From Candidatus Pelagibacter sp. (lineage in GTDB: Bacteria; Pseudomonadota; Alphaproteobacteria; Pelagibacterales; Pelagibacteraceae): a stretch of 10,874 nucleotides of DNA. Where the stretch lies: contig JAOOKL010000019.1 in NCBI GenBank assembly GCA_028408025.1, positions 1 through 10,874 on the forward strand, written 5' to 3'. A model generated the notes under the pieces. That model ran no database searches, was not told the origin of the DNA, and worked only from the letters and a program-made list of their open reading frames with translations. Position 1 is the first letter of the stretch, and each line of letters starts with the position of its first letter. Made by a program: the position numbers and the translations under genes. This document shows positions 1 to 6,148 of this stretch, in pieces.

Positions 1-1
1 T

Positions 2-559
2 TTTTATAAAACTGATAAATGGAAAAATATTAATAAAGAGTCTCAAAAAGCATTTGAGTTTTTAATCAAAAAATTAAAAAAAAATATCGAAGTTTTCGAT
101 ACACCATCATACTTTAAAGAAATTCCTAAACATCACCAAATTATTCATGAAACAGATCTGGCAAATAATTTTCAAGTCTATTACAAAAAAGATAAAAAAA
201 AACTTTCCAAGGAAATGAGAGATGCTATAGAAAGGGGAATGAAATACTCAGCAAAGGAATATACTGATGCAATAGATTTTATGAAACAAAGTTACGAGTC
301 TTACAAAGAAGTTTTTGAAGATTATCATGGAATTATTACCCCCTCTTCTAGCGGTGTGGCAGATAAAGGTTTAAATTCAACTGGCAGCGCAGATTTTCAA
401 AAAATTTGGACATTCTTAGGTTTACCAACAATTTCATTACCTTTACTATCCGGAGAAAATAATTTACCTTTAGGTGTACAATTAGTTGGAAATAAACTCG
501 ATGACTTAAGATTTTTAGGTACAGCTAACTGGTTAGAGAGGAATTGTAAAGATGAATAA
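2..559 (+). CDS. Amidase-signature family enzyme, C-terminal part (5' truncated)
   Basis: The frame is open from the first complete codon at position 2 to the TAA at 557-559, giving 186 residues of a protein whose start lies outside the window. The last third reads like the C-terminus of amidase-signature hydrolases (GatA/AtzE/allophanate-hydrolase type). It has a 'D..I.TPSSSG' strand, then 'F..IWTFLGLPTISLPL' and 'LPLGVQLVG', a layout typical of the end of that fold, where a small helix packs before a Gly-Val-Gln-Leu-Val-Gly strand. The catalytic Lys-Ser-Ser residues and the Gly/Ser-rich signature would be upstream and cannot be checked, so substrate and exact function are unknown. A canonical GatA subunit is possible but unproven, because no gatB or gatC is visible. 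The last 8 bases overlap the next small gene, which suggests co-transcription and translational coupling. Confidence 0.8.
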   Translation, partial: FYKTDKWKNINKESQKAFEFLIKKLKKNIEVFDTPSYFKEIPKHHQIIHETDLANNFQVYYKKDKKKLSKEMRDAIERGMKYSAKEYTDAIDFMKQSYESYKEVFEDYHGIITPSSSGVADKGLNSTGSADFQKIWTFLGLPTISLPLLSGENNLPLGVQLVGNKLDDLRFLGTANWLERNCKDE

Positions 560-731
560 AATAACATCAATAGTAGGCTGTGTATTTTGCATCGCGTTTT
601 TAATTGGTTTGGCAACAACCCTAACAAGATCAATGATGATTGGTTTTACAGATGTTCTGCCAGTTTATATTCTAATGGGCTTGGTAATAGTAATGATGTT
701 ATATGAAGCCTTTGGTGACAAAAAGAAATAA
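552..731 (+). CDS. Small two-helix membrane protein (59 aa), unknown function
   Basis: An ATG at 552 opens a 59-codon frame that ends at TAA 729-731. It fills the gap between the amidase and the permease, overlapping the amidase by 8 bases and reaching into the start of the permease frame. The product is strongly hydrophobic, with two likely membrane helices: about residues 5-24 (IVGCVFCIAFLIGLATTL) and about 36-51 (LPVYILMGLVIVMMLY). A short loop carries the only internal charges (Arg26, Asp34), and the tail is basic (GDKKK). The tight overlaps on both sides and the absence of any other explanation for this stretch support a real gene. I recognise no family. It could be a small partner of the neighbouring transporter, but that is guesswork. 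Conservation in relatives would decide whether it is expressed. Confidence 0.62.
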   Translation: MNKITSIVGCVFCIAFLIGLATTLTRSMMIGFTDVLPVYILMGLVIVMMLYEAFGDKKK

Positions 732-1608
732 TTTATATCCATATTTATTATTGTTTGTTCAGCCAATTTTTATGGCCTCAAACATTATTGTTGCAAGAGG
801 CGGAGTGGAGTATGTTCCACCAGTTTCATTAGCATTTTGGAGATGGCTAACTGTATTTTTGATTTTAGCACCATTCTTTTTTGAAGAAATTATCAAAAGG
901 AAGAAACAATTTAAAAAAGAGTCTTTGAAACTTTTTTTCTTAGGACTCACAGGCTGCGGAGTTTGCGGGGCATTTCCATTTATCGCAGGCATGTCAACTA
1001 CAATGGCCAACATGGGAATAATTTATACTTCTTCGCCAATCTTTATTATATTACTTTCAGTTTTATTTTTTAAAGATAAAATAAATTTATCCAGAATTTT
1101 GGGTTTAATTATATGTCTCTTAGGAGTTTTAACTATAATTTGTAAAGGAGATTTAGCATATTTAATTAATTTTAAGTTTACCTCAGGTGACTTATGGATG
1201 TTAGGTGCAGCGATAGGTTGGGCTGTATATTCTATCTTTCTTATTAATTGGAAAAGTAGCTTTAGCCTAATGGCTAGGTTCACTTTAATAGCTTTTTTCG
1301 GAGCAATTTCTTTATTTCCTTTTTATTTAATAGAGGAGTCATTTTTTTTTAATACTTCTTTTAATGGTAATTTTTTATTTTGGGTTTTATTTGCCGCTAT
1401 TTCTCCAGGGATAATAGCTTTTACTCTGTACACAAAAGTTCAAAAATATGTAGGCGCATCTTTAGCAGGATTTACACTTTACATATTCTCAATATATTCT
1501 GCAATTTATGGGATTATTTTATTTGATGAAATGCTTTTAAGTTTTCATTATTATGGAGCTGCGCTTGTATTCATCGGAGTTTATCTAGCTAGAAAAATTA
1601 TAAAATGA
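703..1608 (+). CDS. DMT-superfamily permease (EamA domain)
   Basis: The product is an inner-membrane protein of about 300 residues with roughly ten hydrophobic helices arranged as two EamA repeats (about residues 13-145 and 160-298), the usual drug/metabolite transporter architecture. Family-like features are the N-terminal 'QPIFMASNIIVARG...PPVSLAFWRW' helix pair, 'SSPIFIILLSVLFFKDK' at the end of the first repeat, and 'LYIFSIYSAIYGIILFDEML...GAALVFIGVYLAR' at the end of the second. The substrate cannot be predicted; relatives export or import amino acids, metabolites or nucleotide sugars. The start is uncertain. ATG 703 gives the longest form, but GTG 715 (product MTKRNNLYPY...) is also plausible, with 'TGAAG' six bases upstream and less overlap with the preceding small gene. 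The stop shares ATGA with the start of the next gene (4-base overlap), so the two are probably translated together. Confidence 0.88.
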   Translation: MKPLVTKRNNLYPYLLLFVQPIFMASNIIVARGGVEYVPPVSLAFWRWLTVFLILAPFFFEEIIKRKKQFKKESLKLFFLGLTGCGVCGAFPFIAGMSTTMANMGIIYTSSPIFIILLSVLFFKDKINLSRILGLIICLLGVLTIICKGDLAYLINFKFTSGDLWMLGAAIGWAVYSIFLINWKSSFSLMARFTLIAFFGAISLFPFYLIEESFFFNTSFNGNFLFWVLFAAISPGIIAFTLYTKVQKYVGASLAGFTLYIFSIYSAIYGIILFDEMLLSFHYYGAALVFIGVYLARKIIK

Positions 1609-2405
1609 AATATTTATACATAACACTCTCATCTTTTGTCGTCGCTTATTTAGCTGTATTAATTTTTATGTATTTTTATCAAAGAAATTTATTGTACCAT
1701 CCTTCAGAAAATAATTATCAAAATAGCAAGATTCAATTTGATTACGAAGAAATTTTAATAAAAGTTGATGAAGAAATAAAACTCAAATCATGGCTTATCA
1801 AAAAAGATTTTGATAAATTTAAAACATTAGTAATTTTTCATGGAAACGCTGGTGATCTATCAAATAGAATTTATAAACTTAATGAGTTATCTAAATTAAA
1901 TATTAATATTTTATTAATTTCTTGGAGAGGATTTAGTGGCAACAAAGGATTTCCAACAGAGCAAAATTTATATAAAGATGCTGAAGCATCGATAAAATGG
2001 CTTAATGGACAAAAAATCAATAACAATAAAATAATTTTGTATGGTGAGTCTTTAGGCAGTGGTGTTGCAGTAGAATTAGGTAAAAAAAATAATTTCAATA
2101 GCATTATATTAGAGTCTCCTTTCACTTCGATAGAAAACTCTGCAAAAATTTATTATCCTTATTTACCTATAAAATTACTTTTAAAGGATAGATATGACTC
2201 AATAAGTAAGATAAAATCGATTACTACACCAATATTAATAATGCATGGGGCGAAAGATGATGTTGTACCAATTTCTATGGGCAGAGAACTTTTTGAGAAA
2301 GCGAACAATCCTAAACATTCATATTTCACAAAAGATGACGATCATATGATGGAATTCAACTTAAATTTATTAGTTGAAATTGAAAATTTTATAAAAAAAT
2401 ATTAA
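1605..2405 (+). CDS. Membrane-anchored alpha/beta hydrolase (BEM46/ABHD13-like)
   Basis: This 266-residue serine hydrolase has one N-terminal hydrophobic helix (about residues 4-24), which would anchor it in the inner membrane; a type-II-like orientation with the catalytic domain in the periplasm is inferred. Visible landmarks are the oxyanion-hole segment HGNAGD at 79-84, the region around WRGFSGNKG at 107-115, the nucleophile elbow GESLGSG at 147-153 (Ser149), the probable acid Asp218 in HGAKDDVVP, and the probable base His237 in KDDDHMM. This order and spacing match the BEM46/ABHD13-type group of lipases, esterases and peptidase-like hydrolases, whose physiological substrates are mostly unknown. 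The start overlaps the permease stop by 4 bases. The 3' end runs 4 bases into the convergent ftsY gene, so no room is left for a dedicated intergenic terminator. Confidence 0.88.
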   Translation: MKYLYITLSSFVVAYLAVLIFMYFYQRNLLYHPSENNYQNSKIQFDYEEILIKVDEEIKLKSWLIKKDFDKFKTLVIFHGNAGDLSNRIYKLNELSKLNINILLISWRGFSGNKGFPTEQNLYKDAEASIKWLNGQKINNNKIILYGESLGSGVAVELGKKNNFNSIILESPFTSIENSAKIYYPYLPIKLLLKDRYDSISKIKSITTPILIMHGAKDDVVPISMGRELFEKANNPKHSYFTKDDDHMMEFNLNLLVEIENFIKKY

Positions 2406-3322
2406 GAATTTAACCCTAACAAAGCTTTAGCAAAATATTCTGCTTTAAATGGGTGTAAGTCGGTGTCTTTTTCACCCATTCCGACGGCTACAATAGGTAA
2501 ATTATACTTTTTACAAATTGCTAAGATAATACCTCCTTTGGCAGTGCTATCGAGCTTTGTTATTATCAAGCCTGTAATGTTATGAATTTTACTAAATTCC
2601 TCAACTTGATTTAAAGCATTCTGTCCAGTAGTTGCGTCTAAAACTAAAATTACTTCATTAGGAAATTTCTCATCAATTTTTTTAAGAACATTTATTATTT
2701 TCTTATATTCCTCCATTAAATTTTTTTTATTTTGCAACCTGCCTGCTGTATCTATTAAAGCAACATCAATCTGATTTTTTTTTGCAAATTCTGCAGTTTT
2801 AAAAGCTACCGAGGCTGGATCACTATTAATTTCTGACTTAATTATATCTACTTTTACTTTTGCGGCCCAGACTTGTAGTTGATCTATTGCTGCTGCTCTA
2901 AAAGTGTCTGCAGCTCCAAAGACAACTGATCTATTATTGTCTTTAAAATACTTTCCAAGTTTTCCGATACTAGTTGTTTTTCCTACTCCGTTTACGCCTG
3001 ACACAACAATCACAGCAGATTTTGCATTTCCCATGAGACTTAAATCTTTTTCGTACTTTTGAAGATTTATTGCTAATTTATCCGCTAAAAGTTTTAGAAT
3101 TTCTTTGTGATCATCTAATTTTTTATCAACTTTAAAGTTTTCAAAATCTTTTCTAAGTTCTTTTGCAACATCAACACCAGCATCAGATGAAATAATTAAT
3201 TCTTCAAATTCTGTGAGAACATTTTTATCAATTTTTTTTTTAGAAAATATATTTTCAAATCCCGCAGACAGTCCATCTGAACTTTTACCTAATCCTATTT
3301 TAAATTTATCAAATAAACCCAT
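2402..3322 (-). CDS. ftsY: Signal recognition particle receptor FtsY
   Basis: FtsY is the membrane-associated GTPase that docks the SRP-ribosome complex at the translocon by forming a heterodimer with Ffh. The 306-residue protein is an NG-domain-only form without the long acidic A domain of E. coli FtsY. Its first 25 or so residues (MGLFDKFKIGLGKSSDGLSAGF) resemble the amphipathic lipid-binding helix found just before the N domain. G-domain motifs are all present: GVNGVGKT (109-116), DTFRAAA (139-145), DTAGR (191-195), TKLD (255-258) and GMGEKDTDLHPF (271-282). The start codon follows the dapF stop with no intervening base (TGA-ATG), so it is almost certainly translated in the dapF operon. 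In other alphaproteobacteria a MiaB-like gene often sits between dapF and ftsY; it is absent here. The 3' end overlaps the hydrolase gene convergently. Confidence 0.97.
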   Translation of the reverse strand: MGLFDKFKIGLGKSSDGLSAGFENIFSKKKIDKNVLTEFEELIISSDAGVDVAKELRKDFENFKVDKKLDDHKEILKLLADKLAINLQKYEKDLSLMGNAKSAVIVVSGVNGVGKTTSIGKLGKYFKDNNRSVVFGAADTFRAAAIDQLQVWAAKVKVDIIKSEINSDPASVAFKTAEFAKKNQIDVALIDTAGRLQNKKNLMEEYKKIINVLKKIDEKFPNEVILVLDATTGQNALNQVEEFSKIHNITGLIITKLDSTAKGGIILAICKKYNLPIVAVGMGEKDTDLHPFKAEYFAKALLGLNS

Positions 3323-4153
3323 TCAAATTTCTAGTTTAGTTTGTTTTATTTCTGAAACTGGACCTTTCATAAATATATTAAGACTTTCATCTATTTTAAT
3401 ATTTAACTTTCCTTCTTCAAATTTAATATTGATATCATTTTTAGTTAATTTTTTTATAAATGCTGCTACAGCAGTAGCACAAGCAGCTGTTCCGCATGCT
3501 TTTGTTAATCCAGCACCACGTTCCCAAACATTTACTGTAATATTGTTTTCATTATCTATTCGGGCAAATGTAACATTTATTCTTTCAGGAAATAATTCAT
3601 GATTCTCTATTTTAGGTCCTAATATTTTAAGATCATATTCAAAACAATCTTTAACAAAAAAAACTATATGTGGATTTCCTACATTTAGGCAAAATCCATC
3701 AGTAAATTTTCTGTGATCAATATTTAAAGTTATATTTTTATGATCTAATTTTTCTTTTAATGGAATTTTTTTCCATTCAAATATGGGTTTCCCCATTTCT
3801 AGCTGAACATCATAATCCCCAACAATTTTTGCATTAAGTAATCTATTGTTTGTTTTTAACTTAATCTCTTTATTATTTAAATCTTTGCTTAATAAGTAAG
3901 CCACGCACCTACTTCCATTTCCACACGCACTTACTTCACCTCCATCAGAATTAAAGATAGTTATTGGAAATGTGTTATTAATTTCTTTTTCAATAAATAT
4001 TATTTGGTCGAATTCAATATTTCGGTGAAAAGATTTGAGATTTCCTAAATGAATTATTTTTTCTCTAGGTATGTCTATGGAGTTTTCTCTTCTATCTACA
4101 ATAATAAACCTATTACCTAAACCGTGCATTCTAAAAGCATTAATCAAAGGCAT
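3323..4153 (-). CDS. dapF: Diaminopimelate epimerase DapF
   Basis: DapF is a cofactor-independent cytoplasmic enzyme that interconverts LL- and meso-diaminopimelate, supplying lysine and peptidoglycan cross-links. The 276-residue length is normal. Both catalytic cysteines of the two-base mechanism are present in family context: Cys77 in FNSDGGEVSACGNGSRC and Cys220 in WERGAGLTKACGTAACA. The N-terminal MHGLGN substrate-binding motif is also there (residues 9-14). It is followed by Arg15 where E. coli has Asp, a position that varies in alphaproteobacterial members. Other conserved stretches are FDQ (48-50), NVGNPHIVFF (157-166) and ERINVTFA (190-197). The gene is the first of a dapF-ftsY pair and is transcribed away from ffh. 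The start at 4153 is the first ATG and sits just downstream of a TATACT -10-like box, so the leader would be very short. Confidence 0.97.
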   Translation of the reverse strand: MPLINAFRMHGLGNRFIIVDRRENSIDIPREKIIHLGNLKSFHRNIEFDQIIFIEKEINNTFPITIFNSDGGEVSACGNGSRCVAYLLSKDLNNKEIKLKTNNRLLNAKIVGDYDVQLEMGKPIFEWKKIPLKEKLDHKNITLNIDHRKFTDGFCLNVGNPHIVFFVKDCFEYDLKILGPKIENHELFPERINVTFARIDNENNITVNVWERGAGLTKACGTAACATAVAAFIKKLTKNDINIKFEEGKLNIKIDESLNIFMKGPVSEIKQTKLEI

Positions 4154-4164
4154 AATAGTAGATT

Positions 4165-4170
4165 AGTATA
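4165..4170 (-). promoter_or_regulatory. Candidate -10 box for the dapF-ftsY operon
   Basis: Read on the minus strand, the hexamer is TATACT (5 of 6 matches to TATAAT), 11 bases before the dapF ATG. The -35 region about 17 bases upstream (GGTTTT) is a poor match. Transcription from here would give an almost leaderless dapF mRNA. AT-rich DNA produces such boxes by chance, so confidence is low. Confidence 0.3.
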
Positions 4171-4178
4171 ATTATTCA

Positions 4179-4207
4179 TTGACTTTTAAAACCCCAAATT
4201 GTAGTTT
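4179..4207 (+). promoter_or_regulatory. Candidate sigma-70-type promoter for ffh
   Basis: A good -35 box, TTGACT (4179-4184), is followed after 17 bases by a weak -10, TAGTTT (4202-4207). Initiation would fall near 4214, just before the hairpin series, giving a 5' leader of about 107 bases. A competing perfect TATAAT lies at 4167-4172 but has no convincing -35. Either start would place the structured region in the ffh transcript. Confidence 0.38.
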
Positions 4208-4218
4208 TCATGAACTTT

Positions 4219-4300
4219 CCGCAAATACACACGTTTTTGCGGTGCTCTTGAAAACAAGAGTGTCGACACTAGTCAGCGAAGGTTCGCCCACTAGTGCGAT
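4219..4300 (+). promoter_or_regulatory. Structured RNA leader (three hairpins) upstream of ffh
   Basis: Three stem-loops follow each other. Hairpin 1 pairs CCGCAAA (4219-4225) with TTTGCGG (4236-4242). Hairpin 2 pairs CTCTTG (4245-4250) with CAAGAG (4255-4260) around an AAAA loop. Hairpin 3 is compound: TCG (4263-4265) pairs with CGA (4297-4299); after a bulged A, CACTAGT (4267-4273) pairs with ACTAGTG (4290-4296); then, past a CA/CC internal loop, GCGA (4276-4279) pairs with TCGC (4284-4287) around AGGT. The stretch is much richer in G and C than its surroundings, as expected for selected RNA in an AT-rich genome. It lacks the GGAA tetraloop and AGCAG core expected of SRP RNA. A cis-regulatory leader of ffh, or a small RNA of its own, are the two readings. 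An RNA motif upstream of ffh may already be catalogued for SAR11, but I cannot confirm that here. Confidence 0.5.
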
Positions 4301-4320
4301 AGGCGTTGGGTGTAATAAAA

Positions 4321-5673
4321 ATGTTTGAAAATTTAACAAATAAATTAGAAAGTATTTTTTCTAAGTTAAAAAGTGCTCCCTCATTAACAGAGGGACAGGT
4401 TGACTCTGGTTTAAAAGAGATACGATTAGCTTTATTAGAGGCTGATGTAGCTTTACCAGTTACAAAAGAATTCATCGCGAATGTAAAACCAAAAGCTATT
4501 GGTCAAGAAATTATTAAATCAACATCTGCTGGCCAGATGATAGTAAAAATTGTTTATGATGAACTAGTTAATATTTTAGGTTCCAAAAATGAGGAGCTTA
4601 ACTTTAAAGCTGTACCTCCAGTCTCAATTTTATTAGTTGGATTACAAGGTTCAGGAAAAACTACATCTGCAGCTAAGCTAGCTAAAAATATTGAGACAAA
4701 TTACAAAAAAAAAGTAATGGTGGTTAGTTTAGACGTTTATAGGCCCGCTGCCCAAGAACAACTTAAACTACTTGCCGAAGCAAATGGGATTCAATGTTTG
4801 CCGATAGTTGAAAAGCAACAACCAATTGACATTACTAAAAGAGCATTAAATGCTGCTAATCTTAATGGTTCAGACATTATAATTTTCGATACTGCAGGAA
4901 GAACCCAGATAGATTTACCTATGATGTCTGAGATTAAGCAAATTAAAGACATTACAAAACCAGCAGAAACAATTTTAGTAGCTGACTCATTGACAGGACA
5001 AATAGCTGTTAATGTTGCAAAAGAGTTTGATACTGCAGTTAATCTTTCTGGAATAATTCTTACAAGGGTTGATGGTGATGCGCGAGGCGGTGCAGCACTA
5101 AGTATGAAACATGTCACTGGAAAACCAATTAAATATATTGGTGTAGGAGAAAAAATTACTGATCTTGAGCTTTTTCATCCTGACAGATTAGCTAACAGAA
5201 TTTTAGGAATGGGCGATGTAGTTACTTTAGTAGAGAAAGCTCAACAAGATTTAAGTGAAGAAAAAATTAAAGAAACAGAGGATGAATTAAAAAAAGGTAT
5301 ATTCACAATGGACTCATATCTTGCTCAGCTAAGACAAATGAAAAAAATGGGAGGTATGGAAGGAGTAATGTCTATGTTGCCAGGAGTAAATAAAATGAAG
5401 GCAAAAATGGACCAAGCAAATATAGATGAAAAAATGTTAGTGGAAAACGAGGCAATTATTTTATCAATGACGAAAAATGAAAGAGAAAATCCAAAAATTA
5501 TTAGCGGGTCTAGACGTAAAAGAATTTCAATAGGAGCAGGCGTTGATGTCTCAAAAATAAATAAACTATTAAAACAATTTAAAATGATGTCAGACATGAT
5601 GAAAAAAATGTCTCAAGGAAAAAAAATTCCATCTGGAATGATTCCAGATGAAATGCTCGATCAACTAAAATGA
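4321..5673 (+). CDS. ffh: Signal recognition particle protein Ffh
   Basis: Ffh is the SRP GTPase that binds SRP RNA and signal sequences as they leave the ribosome and delivers them to FtsY. The protein has 450 residues, a normal length. In order it has an N domain (about 1-90), then a G domain with GLQGSGKT (107-114), DVYRPAA (138-144), DTAGR (190-194), TRVD (248-251) and GVGEKITDLELFHPDR (274-289). A Met-rich M domain follows from about 300, with GGMEGVMSMLPG and the RNA-binding SGSRRKRISIGAG motif. The ATG at 4321 gives the canonical MFENLTNKLE start; an in-frame TTG at 4306 is less likely. No clear Shine-Dalgarno is visible, although a structured leader precedes the gene. The codons for residues 167-183 are present a second time in rpsP. 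The rpsP start is 10 bases downstream. Confidence 0.98.
   Translation: MFENLTNKLESIFSKLKSAPSLTEGQVDSGLKEIRLALLEADVALPVTKEFIANVKPKAIGQEIIKSTSAGQMIVKIVYDELVNILGSKNEELNFKAVPPVSILLVGLQGSGKTTSAAKLAKNIETNYKKKVMVVSLDVYRPAAQEQLKLLAEANGIQCLPIVEKQQPIDITKRALNAANLNGSDIIIFDTAGRTQIDLPMMSEIKQIKDITKPAETILVADSLTGQIAVNVAKEFDTAVNLSGIILTRVDGDARGGAALSMKHVTGKPIKYIGVGEKITDLELFHPDRLANRILGMGDVVTLVEKAQQDLSEEKIKETEDELKKGIFTMDSYLAQLRQMKKMGGMEGVMSMLPGVNKMKAKMDQANIDEKMLVENEAIILSMTKNERENPKIISGSRRKRISIGAGVDVSKINKLLKQFKMMSDMMKKMSQGKKIPSGMIPDEMLDQLK
4817..4868 (+). repeat. 52-bp direct repeat, donor copy inside ffh
   Basis: This segment, beginning AACAACCAATTGAC and ending CTTAATGG, is identical over 52 bases to 6054-6105 in rpsP, 1,237 bases downstream in the same orientation. 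It encodes QPIDITKRALNAANLNG (residues 167-183), which is ordinary Ffh sequence between the G2 and G3 motifs (alphaproteobacterial Ffh proteins have a closely similar stretch here). This copy is therefore the original and the rpsP copy is derived. Confidence 0.95.
5630..5650 (+). repeat. Perfect 9-bp inverted repeat at the 3' end of ffh
   Basis: CATCTGGAA (5630-5638) and TTCCAGATG (5642-5650) are perfect reverse complements separated by TGA. In RNA they would form a stable 9-bp stem 33 bases before the rpsP start, within the codons for PSGMIPDEM of Ffh. There is no U-tract after it, so it is not a standard intrinsic terminator. It might be a processing or pausing site between ffh and the ribosomal-protein genes, or a chance palindrome. 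Confidence 0.45.
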
Positions 5674-5683
5674 AAGGTATAAT

Positions 5684-6148
5684 ATGTTAAGGATAAGATT
5701 ATCAATGGGGGGAGTAAGAAAAAGACCTATTTACAAAATAGTAGTAGCTGACGGAAGATATCCAAGAGATGGAAAATTTATTGAGAAACTTGGATCTTAT
5801 AATCCATTATTGCCAAAAGATAAAAAGGAAAGAATTAAAGTTGAATTTGAAAGAGTAAAATACTGGATCAGTAAAGGTGCTCAACCGACTCTAAGAGTTT
5901 CAAGAATATTAGGAGAAATGCAATTAATGCCGATGCCTAAGCCTGGCAACAATCCTTTAAAAGCTGTTCCTAAAAAAGATAGAAAAAAGGAAACTAAGGA
6001 GGAACCAAAAGCAGAAGCTAAAAAGGAAGAACCAAAAGCAGAAGCTAAAAAGGAACAACCAATTGACATTACTAAAAGAGCATTAAATGCTGCTAATCTT
6101 AATGGAAAAGGAACAACCAAAAAAGGAACAACCAAAAGCAGAAGCTAA
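5684..6148 (+). CDS. rpsP: 30S ribosomal protein bS16 with frameshifted, ffh-derived C-terminal tail
   Basis: Residues 1 to about 80 are a normal bS16 core (MLRIRLSMGG.RKRPIYKIVVAD...RDG.FIEKLGSYNP, then VEFERVKYWISKGAQPT..V..IL). This small ribosomal subunit protein binds 16S rRNA. The Shine-Dalgarno GAAAGG (5672-5677) overlaps the ffh stop. From about residue 90 the protein has a Lys/Glu/Ala/Pro tail with 9-residue repeats (KEEPKAEAK). Residues 125-141 (QPIDITKRALNAANLNG) are identical to Ffh 167-183, and the DNA is also identical over 52 bp. Beyond that point the tail repeats continue but in a different frame: the protein reads KGTTKKGTTKSRS and stops at 6146. Frame +1 would instead give KEQPKKEQPKAEAKKEEPKAK and stop at 6171-6173. 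The total of 154 residues is long for S16; the core is intact, so ribosome function is probably kept. Confidence 0.95.
   Translation: MLRIRLSMGGVRKRPIYKIVVADGRYPRDGKFIEKLGSYNPLLPKDKKERIKVEFERVKYWISKGAQPTLRVSRILGEMQLMPMPKPGNNPLKAVPKKDRKKETKEEPKAEAKKEEPKAEAKKEQPIDITKRALNAANLNGKGTTKKGTTKSRS

Noticed and set aside
2340..2402. Intrinsic terminator for ftsY within the hydrolase gene
   Set aside because: A T-run exists on the minus strand (near 2394-2400), but no GC-containing stem precedes it.
3213..3602. Plus-strand frame opposite dapF and ftsY
   Set aside because: It covers parts of two well-identified genes on the other strand, and its translation shows only low-complexity residues expected from reverse-complemented AT-rich codons.
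4219..4300. SRP (4.5S) RNA gene next to ffh
   Set aside because: The position is tempting, but neither strand shows the GGAA apical tetraloop with the conserved 5' CAGG and 3' AGCAG internal-loop sequences that bind Ffh. The hairpin loop here is AGGT.
4276..4300. tRNA-like T arm (GGTTCGCCC)
   Set aside because: No acceptor stem, anticodon arm or D arm can be built around it, and the bases pair better as part of the long CACTAGT hairpin.
4306..4320. TTG start extending ffh by five codons
   Set aside because: The ATG at 4321 gives the standard MFENL N-terminus, while the extension GVIK has no family counterpart and would overlap the leader.
4269..4475. Antisense frame across the leader and the ffh start
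   Set aside because: It lies opposite conserved ffh codons, has no recognisable domain and is explained as a shadow frame.
6054..6105. Rickettsia-type palindromic coding element or other mobile repeat
   Set aside because: The segment is not palindromic, has only one other copy in the window, and that copy is native ffh sequence. A template switch or an artefact explains it better.
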